From the NCBI GenBank assembly GCA_001510575.1, contig LNGK01000005.1:1805234-1869233 (forward strand): 64,000 nt of DNA. The letters run 5' to 3'. Positions 24,469 to 35,488 of the stretch are shown here, piece after piece (position 1 is the first letter of the stretch; each line of letters opens with the position of its first letter). The notes beneath the pieces were generated by a model. That model made no database searches. It was not told the origin of the DNA and saw only the letters and a list, made by a program, of their open reading frames with translations. The translations under genes were made by a program, and so were the position numbers. This DNA is from Knoxdaviesia capensis. Lineage: Eukaryota; Ascomycota; Sordariomycetes; Microascales; Gondwanamycetaceae.

Positions 24469-24878
24469 TGGGTTTTCTTTTTAAGCATGGGTGTCGATTC
24501 TTGGTTCGTTATATGGCTGGCTTAATACTTTGAAGATGTTGGGTGGTTTCTAAATCATGAGCATCTTGAAATTTTGGGCGATACCCCGGTCAGCATCGTG
24601 GACTTGTATGCGCTGGTTTTTATTTGCAATGATTGTATCTGGAAGGATTATCCCGTTTTCCATGCATTCTTCTCATATTGGCAAGCTGGATTCCCGAATT
24701 AGTTTTAAATATTAAGCTAGGAGCAGACATGTGCACTGAACAGTTCAAGATACGGTGGAAGAGTTGGATATTCAAGAGATATATTAACAATCTAGTACTC
24801 GTAAAAGAAACTGTGGACAAACAAACAAAAAGGACGCTATATCATATGGTCTCATTTCAACCAGTTCGTGTCATGAAT
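24469..24878. other. convergent 3' region, Zn2Cys6 factor / PuuE-like gene
   Basis: 410 bp between two facing stop codons, AT-rich in its second half, consistent with two 3' UTRs. Nothing else seen. Confidence 0.55.
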
Positions 24879-26046
24879 TTATGCGAGGAATCCCTGGCGG
24901 TAAGGGTACTGGGCCTTGAAGGACTCGGCAATCTCGGTTCTGGTAGCAACCCACACGCCCTCCTTCTTGCTGATGTAGTCGACGAACTGCTTGAGAGCAC
25001 CGCAGCGACCGGGGCGACCGACGATACGGCAGTGGAGACCGATGGTCATCATCTTGGGCATGCCCTTCTCACCCTCCTCATACAGCACGTCGAAGGCGTT
25101 CTTGAGGTGGACGAAGAAACCCTGGGGGTCACGGAAACCGGAGCCGAGCACGTGGAACTTGAAGTCGTTGCAGTCGTAGCTGTAGGGGACCATGAGCAAG
25201 CCCTTGGGGTCGGGCAGGCCGCGCTCCTGCGGGAGGTCCAGCCAGTAGGGGACATCGTCGGCGTAGGTGTCGGAGGCCCACACGAGCTCCTCGCCCATCT
25301 CCTTGTACACCTGCGGCACCAGCACGCGCGACTGGGGCGAGTTGCGGCCGTAGTACCAGCCGCGGGGGGCGTAGCCAGTCAGCTTCTTCAGCGACTCAAT
25401 ACCCTTGCGGATGTACTCCTTCTCCTTCTCGATCGAGAAATCGTGGTAGTCGATCCAGCGGTAAGCGCTATAAGGTGGGAGGAGAAAGAGAAAAAGGTGT
25501 GAGTTATACAAGCAAGCCACGGCAGTCAGGAAGGAGAAGAACTTACTGTGAGGCAACATCGTGGCCCTCCTCGACGCAGCGCTTGGCCACCTCGGGCTGC
25601 TGCTCAACAGCCTGGGCAACTCCGTACAGGGTGAATTTCATCTTGTAGTCGTTGAAGAGACGGAACAGGCGCCAGAAACCAGCACGGCTGCCATACTCGT
25701 ACTCCGACTCGGTGTTGTAGTTGCGCTCGTTGATACGGGCAGGGGTGCCCGGGTTCTCGCGGAGAGACATCTCGGACATGCCATCGCCGTTCAGGACGCT
25801 GCGCTCACCACCCTATAAGGAGGAAGAAACGGAGATTGCCAAGGTTAGCATACATGGAGCATTATGGACACCAATTGACGGGAACAAGACAATAGCAAGG
25901 GACTGACGAACCTCCTCATAGTTGATGACGAAAGACACGGCAATCTTGGCACCGTTGGGCCACTCAACTTTGAGTCCCTTCTCTCCGTAACCCTTGAAGT
26001 CACGCTCGAAGGAGTAGTCGGGGTGGGCAGAGTATATTTCGGGCAT
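24879..26046 (-). CDS. PuuE-like polysaccharide deacetylase family protein (putative allantoinase)
   Basis: NodB-fold carbohydrate-esterase-4 type hydrolase whose closest described relatives are PuuE-type allantoinases of purine catabolism; other fungal members are labelled chitin deacetylase-like. Exons: 26046-25912, 25812-25547, 25467-24879, giving 990 nt (329 aa). Visible marks: WPNGAKIAVSFVINYEEGGE, ERNYNTESEYEYGSRAGFWR, FTLYGVAQAVE, the metal/active-site segment EEGHDVASHAYRW (intron 2 splits the H of SHAYRW), GWYYGRNSPQSR and IGLHCRIVGRPGR. No signal peptide, so it is intracellular, which favours a metabolic role over chitin. Whether it acts on allantoin is inference. C-terminus GFLA has no PTS1. 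Confidence 0.88.
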
Positions 26047-28014
26047 CTTGGCGGATGCTAGCAGAAAGGGGGAGAATTGGTTGGTGTTTCTTGATGTGGT
26101 GTCCGAAGATACTACGTGAGTGAGGCGTATGGAGTTGAGAATAGAGAGTGAGATGATGATGATGAAGCTTAATCAAGGCAGAAAAAAAAGAATGTAAGGC
26201 GGCAATGGCCACGATTATAAGTGGCCATGCCAGCCGTCGTGGACTTCAAAGGTATCAAACGAAGCACGCTAGAGACACGAAGAGGGCTCCGGAAAACGGA
26301 GTGGACTCTGGTTATCTCCTGGGTGGTCCACACCTATCCGCGACACATCGGTTGGCAAAGTGAAGCTGTCGGTGATCAAAGAGATATTGGGAGTATCCCT
26401 CCCCCCTTTCCCCCACCTTGTGGCTGGACGAAGGAGGGGCCAAGCCTTCGTCATCGGAAACTGGTATCCCGGAATCAAGCCATTCTCCAGCAAACGGTAG
26501 TGGGGGAGGGGGAAACCCAGTTTGGTTGAAGGAGGGGAGAAACAAGAGGGTTCGTCGGGAGTCTGGAGGGTAAATTTCCAGCCCACACACTACCAGGGGG
26601 GTGTGAACAAGCTACTAGCTAGCTCTGCTACTCTCAAAGGACTCTCAAGGTGGTAGTCATGGCTGGAATGTACGTACAGTATGTACTTACCTACGTACAC
26701 GGCGGGTATTTCATCCATCCGAACAAGTACAGCCGATGGGCAGTTTAAGGTGGCACAAGTGGAACAGCTAACTTATCAGTGAGCTCCCAAGACGAGAGTA
26801 TGTAAAAGGTAAGACGAAGATTACTCCTAGAGACCCCATGCATAGTGGGGGAGAGGGGGATAAGAAATGAATCCCGGATATAGCTGCACCTCACAATGGC
26901 CAGGGGTTGGCGATCTCTCTCTCTTTTCCTGCAGTTCCAGCGTATAGCAGCCGATTTTTGCATGGCGTTGGGTTTAACTTGCAGCGACCGGCTCGCGGAG
27001 TAAAGTCGCACAGGCGGCAGTCTCAAGTTCTCTGGTAGAGTGGCCAGACACGAGTAAGTATATGGGCTCCAGAAAAAAAAGAAAAAAAAGAAAAAAAAAA
27101 GACCAGACCCATAAGGCCAGGGGCAATTGGAAAACCCCCTCCAAGAAAAAATAGCTTCGAGGCCGGAATGATTTACCGTCAAGTGGGTGGAAAAGGGTGG
27201 AGTGGCCGATGAGTGGCGGCACTGTTGGACCCGGCCCGGACGATAAGAGACGGGCGCAGAAAAGGTGTCTTTTGGGGGAAAGAAATAGAGGGGCGTGTAC
27301 GGGCTATTATATAAGTCGGGCAAGCTAGAGTGTCGATATCAATAGGCAAGATTCGGGCGAATGCCGAGCCGAAAAAAAAAATTAGCCCAACCCTAGGGAT
27401 TGTCATATTAGGGTTTATTGTATTGGGAAGCCATCTGAAGGACGACAGACAGCTTGGAAGAAACATTGGCAGGGTATCAACTTTCCGCGAACCAGCCTAA
27501 CCATGGTCACTACGCCTTTTCAGAGATGTCTGTCTCTCTTCACGGCTCAATCCTCAATGCTCATTATCTTCATGTATCTACAGCCACAGGTCTGATATCA
27601 CCGGGCCGGCTGTCCACCTCTCACGTACAACGAACTGCATCACGAAAACGCAAAAGATCAACTCAACCCATTTCTATTGAATTCCCATGTTCCGCAGAAT
27701 GCAAACGCCAGCAAAATCCATTTCTATGCCAAAGATTCTCTCCCTTTAGATGCCATGCAAAATGACGAAAGCTTGAAACCCAGAACAAATAAAGCAATAT
27801 GCAATGAGGAAAATGCCGACAATGGATGCGATCTGAATAGACATGATGATGTCTAGACAGGACCGAAACAAACTTGACACAACAAAAACACACATCTATA
27901 TGGACAAATTATATGCGCCACTATCTTTTTATGTGGCAACTGCAGGCCGGGGCTTCTCCGATATGTGTAGAGGAGTCGTCACCGCAGAGGACACAGCCGG
28001 AGTCACCTGCACCG
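26047..28014. other. intergenic region, PuuE-like promoter to MFS 3' end
   Basis: About 2 kb. Likely promoter of the minus-strand PuuE-like gene from 26047 on. It contains a TACGTACAGTATGTAC palindrome near 26671, A-rich tracts at 27073-27100 and 27372-27381, and many short frames without support. No RNA gene seen. Confidence 0.45.
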
Positions 28015-29982
28015 TCATAACGGCCTTTGACGCCATTTCCCCCGGACCTCGTCCTCCTCTTCGCTTCCTTGTGGGGTTGGGCACTCATCTTCTTGTTTCT
28101 CTTCCACCGCCGGCTCAGACGTCTTAGGCTTCTTCGACTTTAGGTCGGCATTTCCAACGCCAATCGTGGCAACAAGGCAGAGCGAAGCACACGCCGTGAA
28201 GTAGATGAAAATATAGTGCAGGCCATCCATATACACGTTGGTCACCAGATCCTTCTCCTCTTGGGTGAGGTCGAAATCATCAAGTCCGTAGGTTGACGAC
28301 GTCAGAGAGGCGGCAAGCTCGTCAGTAAAAAACGAGTGGCTGGAGAGTTTGTTGCTCAGTGTGTTTGACAGAATGGCTCCGGACACGACTAGACCAAAGG
28401 CACCTCCGATAGTGCGGATGAAGTTGCGCAGACCCGTCGTCACGGCTCGGTCTTCCGAGCGGGAGTTCGCGTACATGCCCACCAGCGTCGGCTGAAGAGT
28501 CAGTCCGATTCCAATGCCCTCGACGATCAGGAAGACTATCAAGCGCCAGAGTGGCGTGTGCTTGCCAAACATGATGGTCAAGCCACTTCCTATCGACCAA
28601 AGAGTGAACCCGACCAAGATACACGGCATGTATCGGCCGACACGGGACATGAACTGACCCGAGGTAATCGACATGACCGACGACGAGATGATCAACGGCA
28701 GAATCAACGCACCCGACGCAAGGGCCTCGTACTTGAGAATCGACTGGAAGTAGATGGGAAGATAGAAGAAGTTTCCAAAGTATGCCATGCCCATAAGAAA
28801 CGACTGCACATATAGACAGCTGCAATGGACCGATTGGAATAGCCGCAAAGGCATGATGGGCAGCTTTGCAAGCTTCCATTCAAACAGTACGAACAGAACT
28901 GCCGCCACTGAGCCGACCGACAGCATGGAAATCAGGAACGCCGAGTTCCAGGCGTATGTGACTCCACCACCAGACAGTGGGATGAGAATAAGCAGAACGG
29001 CAATCATATTCAGAACGATGCCGCCATAGTCAATCTGCTTCACCTTTTGCATATAGTTGCCGGGCCGGTGCTTCAGTGGCAGGAAGAAGAAGATGACGAC
29101 GGCTGCCGGAATGGCCAACATTGGAACCATCCAGAACACCCATCGCCACGTTGCTTTCTCAACAACGGCACCGCCAATAAACGGACCAACTCCGTTAGCC
29201 AGGGCAAGAACGGCTCCAAGGATACCTAGAAGGAAGAGACAAGAAGCGGTTAGTTGGTTGCACGTATCGAAGGCAGAAGAGAACAAGGCGAAGATTCTCG
29301 GGGAATATTGCTAACCTTGATATTTTCCCCGGTTCTCCAACGTCGTGATATCGCTCACGATGATCATGACAATACTGTTGATACCACCACCACCAATACC
29401 AGCAATTGATCGAAACACAAACAGCTGCTGCTTGGTCTTGGAGAATCCACACAGCAAATCACCAATTCCCATCAGACCGAGACATATTAGGAGAAGATTC
29501 TTGCGCCCAAATATATCAGACAACCGCCCGTTTATTAACTGGAAGGCTGTTGACGCTATTAGGAAAGATGCACCAATCCACGAGGTGGCGGCACCGGTGT
29601 TTAGGTCGGCAGCAATGGCCGGGTTTGCCGTTGAGACACTGGTCTGGTCAATGAACGAGACGAATAAACAGACAGACAGAGCTGGAAAGGCTACCAAGAG
29701 CATTTTCTTGGGCATTTCGTTTCTCTGGCCTCCCACGCTGGCAGCATCGCTCTCGCTGGGTCGGCTGGCCGACGTGGCAATTGCCAGCTGCTCATCTTGT
29801 GGTCTGTCGGAATCAGGTTGTGGAGAGGCTGGTATGATCACCGGTGTTGATGTGCCATGTTTAAAGTCGCTGAAAGACGAATCTGAAAGCACCGGGAAGT
29901 TGGTTTTGGTTTCTAACGGATCCGAGCTGCTGGCAGCGACATTTGAAGGTCTCCGTGATCCCATCTCGATAACATGCCTCAA
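28015..29982 (-). CDS. MFS transporter, DHA2-type 14-TM multidrug/proton antiporter
   Basis: Plasma- or vacuolar-membrane proton-coupled exporter of the major facilitator superfamily. Exons: 29982-29316 and 29225-28015, giving 1878 nt (625 aa). A polar N-tail of about 95 residues is followed by VAFPALSVCLFVSFIDQTSVSTANPAI (TM1; its D is the usual motif-D1 acid), motif A as GRLSDIFGRK, and motif C-like GVGPFIGGAV...WRWVFWM in TM5. Length and the many further hydrophobic segments fit the 14-TM DHA2 class. The C-tail is acidic. A downstream ATG (29964, MGSRRPS) could equally be the start. Substrate unknown; there is no biosynthetic cluster next to it, so it need not be a secondary-metabolite pump. 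Confidence 0.9.
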
Positions 29983-32592
29983 GCAGAAGAGAAGAATTGG
30001 AGAACGCAGGAAACAAAGAAGTTAAATGAGAGTTAAATGAAAACAAGAGAGAAGGCCAACAGATATTTGGAAGAGCCTGGAGAAAAAGAAAACTCGAGCA
30101 GAAGTGATAGCCAACGAGGATGGACAAGACATCGGGATGTCGATGATGCAAGGCAAGGAGTTAAGATTGAAAGAAAAAAGAAGAAAAAAGAGTGGCCCTA
30201 AGCAGACGGAAGCCGATGACAAGGAAGTTCCGATGGCCGGTAACATAGTCCGGTGAGAACGAGAGATGAAGAAGGCCTTACCAGCACTTCTATTACCACA
30301 TAACAGCAAGGTCAAGCTGTGGGTGGTCTGCTGTGGGTGGTCTACTGTCATGGGTGGCACCTCTGGGGGTGGTCTTAGTTGATTCCGAGATCCAGGAACA
30401 AGTACTCCCGGCTGCGGAAGTCAACCGACACAGTTGTAGTTTTGCGAGAAGCTATGCTAAGCCATCTCACCGGCACATTGCAGGGCGAGAAAAGCGGGAA
30501 AGGGCTTGGAAGGGGAGTTAGGTTGAGGAGTGGTGTGAGAGAGCAAGTACTGGGAGATGGATGAGAGATCCCGATCAGAGAGGGACAAGGAGACTGGAGG
30601 AGTACACGGGAAGAACTTGAGAAGAACAGAGGTTGATGTTAGCCACTTGGATGCATAGCCCAACAAGATACCGAAGGAGGGACAAGTCATGTATGTGTGC
30701 GTACAGTAGTAAATCGACGGTATCGGGAGTATTGGCCAGTGTCCGGTGTAAGTGGATCACAGATTGGTTTTTTGGGGGGGGATAATCCATGGAAAGCCTC
30801 TTGCTCTTCTTTTCGTGACCACATAAGCTCAGTTGGATTTATATTGTATACACGTGAGTTAAAAGCAGCTATCGAAGGTTTGCATAGAGTGCAAGTAAGT
30901 ATGAGAGGCAAGAAGAAGAAGCACAAGACAGGCACACCCTCATGTCGGCTAGTTTTTGGCCGATAGCAGATGGAGCTTGGAAGGGGAAAAAGACAGGGGC
31001 GGCCCGTCATGAGCCTACAGCCATGATGGGTTAAATATCCCTAGATTGGATCTGAACAAGCTCTGACAAGGTCTAGGATGGAGGAAGATGATCTGCCAGA
31101 TAGGTGATTATTGCGGCGTATATGTACATACAGTAGAGTTAGACGAACGTTGTTGGCTGGAAAAACTGCATATACCGACGTCTGTTACACGTTCTAGCAG
31201 GTGGCTTGAGAAGTTCCCATCGATAACATGTTCCTGTTCTTGGTTCTATCAGCTCACTGACACGGCCATCTTCTGGTCTGGCTGATAGTTGAGAGCCTGT
31301 ATCGCGTATCCCAGCGACGCATGGGATACACTCGTATGGAGGGAGGTATCGTACCTCGCCAGTGACCTCGAAAGTCAAGATACCCTGTACATAGAGAACA
31401 TGCGCAGAAATTCAAGGCGACTTATGTCCCGATGCTCTGGACAGGTGTCCCCCGCGGCGATAGCCAAGCGGCAGACTCTCCCCAGTCTCCGAATATTTGA
31501 ATCTGTAGGTATCATTGGAAGCGCGTGTATGTAGTAGATATTCTCTCTCTGTTAATAAAAAGAAAATAAAAGAATAAAAGAAAAGAAAAGTCGTTCGTAG
31601 CCTCCGGGGTCCAAACCTCCTACTGTAGACTCTTGGAGGTCGCAAACCCTGGAAAAGCACTAGTCTCACGCCCGGGTGTCCGTCTTGATTGATCGGGGCA
31701 ATACTATCCACGCCAGGGGTTCCACATGGCTCTAGTTTTCGGCTTCTAGGAAAACGATAGGATGGATAGCAAGCGAGAACCAGCACAGGTACAGGTACAT
31801 GTGTCGGCCGGACGAGTACCTGTGCATGAACATTCTCCCCGACTTACTACCCACAGGGCAATCGTCGGCCAGGATCAGGCCATTGGAATGTGGCCCTTTG
31901 GCCCTTCTCGAAGGCAAGTTCGAATTAGTAGTGTCCTTTTTTTTTTGGCGGCGTCCGTTCAGGTTTACCGAAAACTTGTTTATGCAAATCAGAACACATA
32001 AGATAGGCTGGCTATAAGATGGGCGGGCGTAGGCATTCCACACCCAGGCAGTAAATTCCGTACATGTATGGATCTCCATCGCCGACCCTGCTCCAATTCT
32101 CTCGGAAAACGTGCACTCTTCGGGACAGCAGACGCCCAACCCCTCGAGTCTCTTTGGGTACGGCAAGGCATGCCCGAAAGTGAGATTGGTCACAAAGTTC
32201 CAAGATCTCTTGGGGGTTTTTTGATCCTTTCTTTTGCCTCTCCCGAACGTCATCCCCACGATGTGCATGTACTCGTTCTTGAGCTTGGAAAATGTTGCCC
32301 ACCTAAACTCTTCCTAATAGTGTGGTTATATTAACTCCCACCGTGGTAAAAGCAAGTCGAAGTCAAACTCCTGCTGTCCTGCTAGTCGGGCTCTTTTTCA
32401 AGAGTATCTCAGTGCAGCTGTTACACACATACTCAGTTCAAATCGCACGCAGCATCCTCCGTGTTTCTCTGACCTCCCTCTAGAGCTTTGTTGGAAGGTT
32501 TTTTTTTTTTTTGCAAATATCGTCAACACGCGAAGCACACCACCAGAGACTCATGTTCACAAATTTCTTTTCTTCGTTTATATCGTGCCACG
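29983..32592. other. intergenic region between MFS and old yellow enzyme genes
   Basis: About 2.6 kb holding the upstream regions of two divergent genes. Contains T-tract leader of the next gene (32500-32513) and repeated TACAGTA words (about 30703, 31128). Short frames are unsupported. A tRNA-like look at 31455-31500 was rejected. Confidence 0.45.
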
Positions 32593-33795
32593 ATGTCAAA
32601 CCTATTCACCCCGATCAAAGTCGGTGCCGTCACATTGAATCATCGCCTGGCGATGGCACCGCTGACTCGGTTCCGCGCCGATGACAACTGGGTCCCCACG
32701 GAGTTGATGAAAGGTACGCCAGAAGGAGACTAGCTATCTTAACGGGTGGAGAGAGAGAGAGATTGAGAGAGAGGCACGCCCTGCTGATACTGTTTCCCGC
32801 CCCCAGAATACTATGAGCAGCGTGCCTGTGTCCCTGGCACTCTTATTATTTCGGAGGCCACCATGATCTCCAAACGCAGTGTAGGGAGAAACAACGCACC
32901 AGGCATTTGGTCGGAGGATCAGATTGCGGGGTGGAAGAAAATCACGGATGCTCTCCATGCGAAGGGCTGCGTTATGTTCTGCCAACTCTGGCACCAAGGC
33001 CGTGCCGGAAATGTTGAAATTCTCAAGTCGCACGGCAACAGATTGTTGTCCTCCAGCGCTGTCCCTGTGGATGCCTCGTCGCCGGTTCCCGAAGAAATGA
33101 CCGAAGAGGACATCCAACAGGTCATCCGGGATTATTCCGAGGCGGCAAAGAACGCCATGAAGGCTGGCTTTGACGGTGTTGAGATCCACGGAGCCAACAG
33201 CTACCTCCCCGACCAATTCCTGCAGGACACATGCAATAAACGGACCGATGCCTGGGGAGGCACCATCAAGAAGCGCTGTCGCTTTTTCGTTGAGGTCACC
33301 AAGGCTGTCATCGCAGCTGTCGGTGCCCAGCGCACGGGGGTTCGCATGAGCCCGTACTGCGACTTTGGCGGCATGCTCATGGCCGATCCCGAGCCCACGT
33401 TTGCTCACCTTCTGGAGGAGCTGAGGCCCCTCGGCCTTGCTTGGCTGCATATAATCGAGGCCCGCATCCGGAGCAACGATGATAGCGACTGTGGAGGGGA
33501 TCGGACTGTGAAATGGATGGTCGACCAGTGGGACAACGCTAGCCCGGTCATCGTTGCCGGAGGCTTCAATGCCGAAACGGCAAAGACTGCTGTAAATGTC
33601 ACGTACAAGGACAAGGGCGTGATCATTGCTCTCGGTCGGTATTTCATCGCAAACCCGGATGTTGTGTTCCGCATCAAGGAAAGCGTTCCTCTGGTGAAGC
33701 ACGACCGAACGTATTTCTATACCCCCAAAGTCCCAACCGGATACATCGACTATAAATACAGCGACGCCTTCCTATTGAAAAGTGCTTCGAGCTGA
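32593..33795 (+). CDS. old yellow enzyme family NADH:flavin oxidoreductase
   Basis: FMN-dependent ene-reductase that reduces activated alkenes with NAD(P)H. Exons: 32593-32713 and 32807-33795, giving 1110 nt (369 aa), a normal length. The TIM-barrel landmarks are present: T25 in APLTRFRA (FMN O4 contact), the substrate-anion pair H168/N171 with proton donor Y173 in EIHGANSYLPDQFLQ, the KRTDAWGG loop, GVRMSPY, and the phosphate-binding GG..FNAETA and ALGRYFIANPD near the end. C-terminus GYIDYKYSDAFLLKSASS is typical of fungal members. Physiological substrate unknown; no dimethylallyl-tryptophan or other ergot genes are near, so a secondary-metabolite role is unsupported. Confidence 0.93.
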
Positions 33796-35126
33796 TCAAG
33801 ACGGCGGCAAGGTTGAAAGGAAACTAGGAAATCTCTTTGAGCTAAATGCTGGTGCATACTGCAAGAAGCGAGTGATTTTTTTTCTTGGGTCTTGATTCGA
33901 GTCATGTCGGTTTGAATCTAAACATTTCGTGCTTCATCTTTTAATAATATATCAGTGAAAAGAAGGAAGAAGAAAAGAGTCCCTCGGGGACATACCTCAG
34001 ATGACCACCATTCACAGTTCGTCCAGTCCATCTGGGTTCAGCGCCTCCGCCACGCTTGTATTCAAGCGTTAACTGCTCAAGAACGTTGTTGGGGACGGGT
34101 CGTAAAGATATATAATTCATGTCTTGAAGGTCCGCATGTCTCACGATGTGCGTGGCCTTTAAAATACAACTGAGACGCCACAACTGAGACCGTGCCTCAG
34201 CGGCAAGCAGTTGAATATCGGACGGGACCAACCACCAGCTGCAGCTTGATATGCATCTTATGGCCTATCGCTTATGTATATGCACTCCATTCTCGGGTTA
34301 GACAAGAGCCTGCATCTCGGGAGAGAGAGACAGAGAGATGTCGGACCATAGCCTTGCATTGATTCAAGCACTTCCAGGTTCTTCGGTCGAGGGATCCGAT
34401 GTAATAGAAATGGCTAAATATCATTAAGTCTCCGCCGTTAACGTCTTATTTTGCATCTCATTTCATTGCAGTTTAGAGTCAAGCAGTTACTCAACAGTCG
34501 TCGTCACCGCCAAAGACTTGAAACACCCCAAATGGCTGTGGCGCACATAGTCCTCGTTACTTCAGCCCGTTCTCTCATGTCGTCGTCATTAGTGTCGCGT
34601 CTCGATGGTGATATCATCCAGGTAAGATTTGTTCTAGGCGGTTTTCCATTCCACGTGGCAGTACTTGACAGCTTTTTCAAAACCACCTAGAAAGCATGAA
34701 GTATCCAATCGTGGCTTCAAAGTATCTGGAGGAGGAGGAAAGTGATATTCTGCTTGTGGTAGTCCACTTTTAGAATTGTTTCCTTGCCGATTGCAAGGAG
34801 AATAGTGACATGTATTTATTTTCTCCTTCTGCAATCAAGTCCCTTCACTATGTCTCTCTTGGGACATATGAACTTTGAAGGAAGAAACGCTCCTTGTTTG
34901 GCAGATGGGAAAGGCCAGTATGAAACTCCGATTGTTAGGGTCTAGGGTTTGGCATTCCAAAGCCCTTCCGAATCAGCGGCTTAGAAAATTGCGAAGTTCG
35001 CGTACGAGTGTTTGCTCCTCTAGACGGGACTCTTTGCGCTGGCTTCCAAGTTCCAAGCAATCGATATTTTAGGCGACAGAAGGAGGCTCACAATTTGCGG
35101 CCATCCCTGAACTATTTCTCTGATTC
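33796..35126. other. intergenic region after the old yellow enzyme gene
   Basis: About 1.3 kb. 3' UTR of the oxidoreductase at the left. A minus-strand open frame at 33941-34231 (96 codons) has protein-like composition but no recognised similarity, and is left uncalled. Confidence 0.4.
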
Positions 35127-35447
35127 TTACTCTCTTTTTTTTTTTCTCCATCTTGGTACATCGCTACCTTTCTTATGATAATTATCCTTCAACAACTTTT
35201 CCCAAGCTTCTGATGCTGACGTCGCCGAAGGAAGTTCGATAACCTCGTATTTCGGTGTCCATTCCTTGTCTGGTTTGATCAGGCACATCTCAAAAACCAC
35301 CCAAGCCGGCCACCTGTCACATCGAGGTACACCTTCGATAGCACGATAACGGACCGTAGCTAACACCAGCGCATCCTTCTCCTGCATTGCAGACAATGCG
35401 CTCTTTTTCTCTGCCCCTCTCTTCATGATCCGAGTAATGCCGATCAT
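35127..35447 (-). CDS. small orphan ORF of protein-like composition
   Basis: 106 codons, ATG at 35447, with an in-frame TGA 57-60 bp upstream. It is rich in aromatic and charged residues (RCDRWPAWVVFEMCLIKPD, SATSASEAWEKLLKDNYH) and unlike the low-complexity shadow frames around it, so it may be a small gene or the last exon of a lost gene. It is transcribed away from the golgin gene, whose ATG at 35489 is only 41 bp off, leaving no room for separate promoters. I do not recognise it. Confidence 0.35.
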   Translation of the reverse strand: MIGITRIMKRGAEKKSALSAMQEKDALVLATVRYRAIEGVPRCDRWPAWVVFEMCLIKPDKEWTPKYEVIELPSATSASEAWEKLLKDNYHKKGSDVPRWRKKKRE

Positions 35448-35488
35448 CCACAGCTTGCCTTCTTCAGTTCTTATCCCTCCATTTCAAA

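Noticed and set aside
31450..31510. tRNA-like stretch with a D-arm-like TAGCCAAGCGGC and T-loop-like TTTGAATC
   Set aside because: The anticodon stem would leave a six-base loop, the T stem does not pair and there is no matching acceptor stem.
28015..33795. Secondary-metabolite cluster formed by MFS pump and old yellow enzyme
   Set aside because: No PKS, NRPS, terpene synthase, prenyltransferase or P450 gene nearby; 2.6 kb of empty DNA separates the two.
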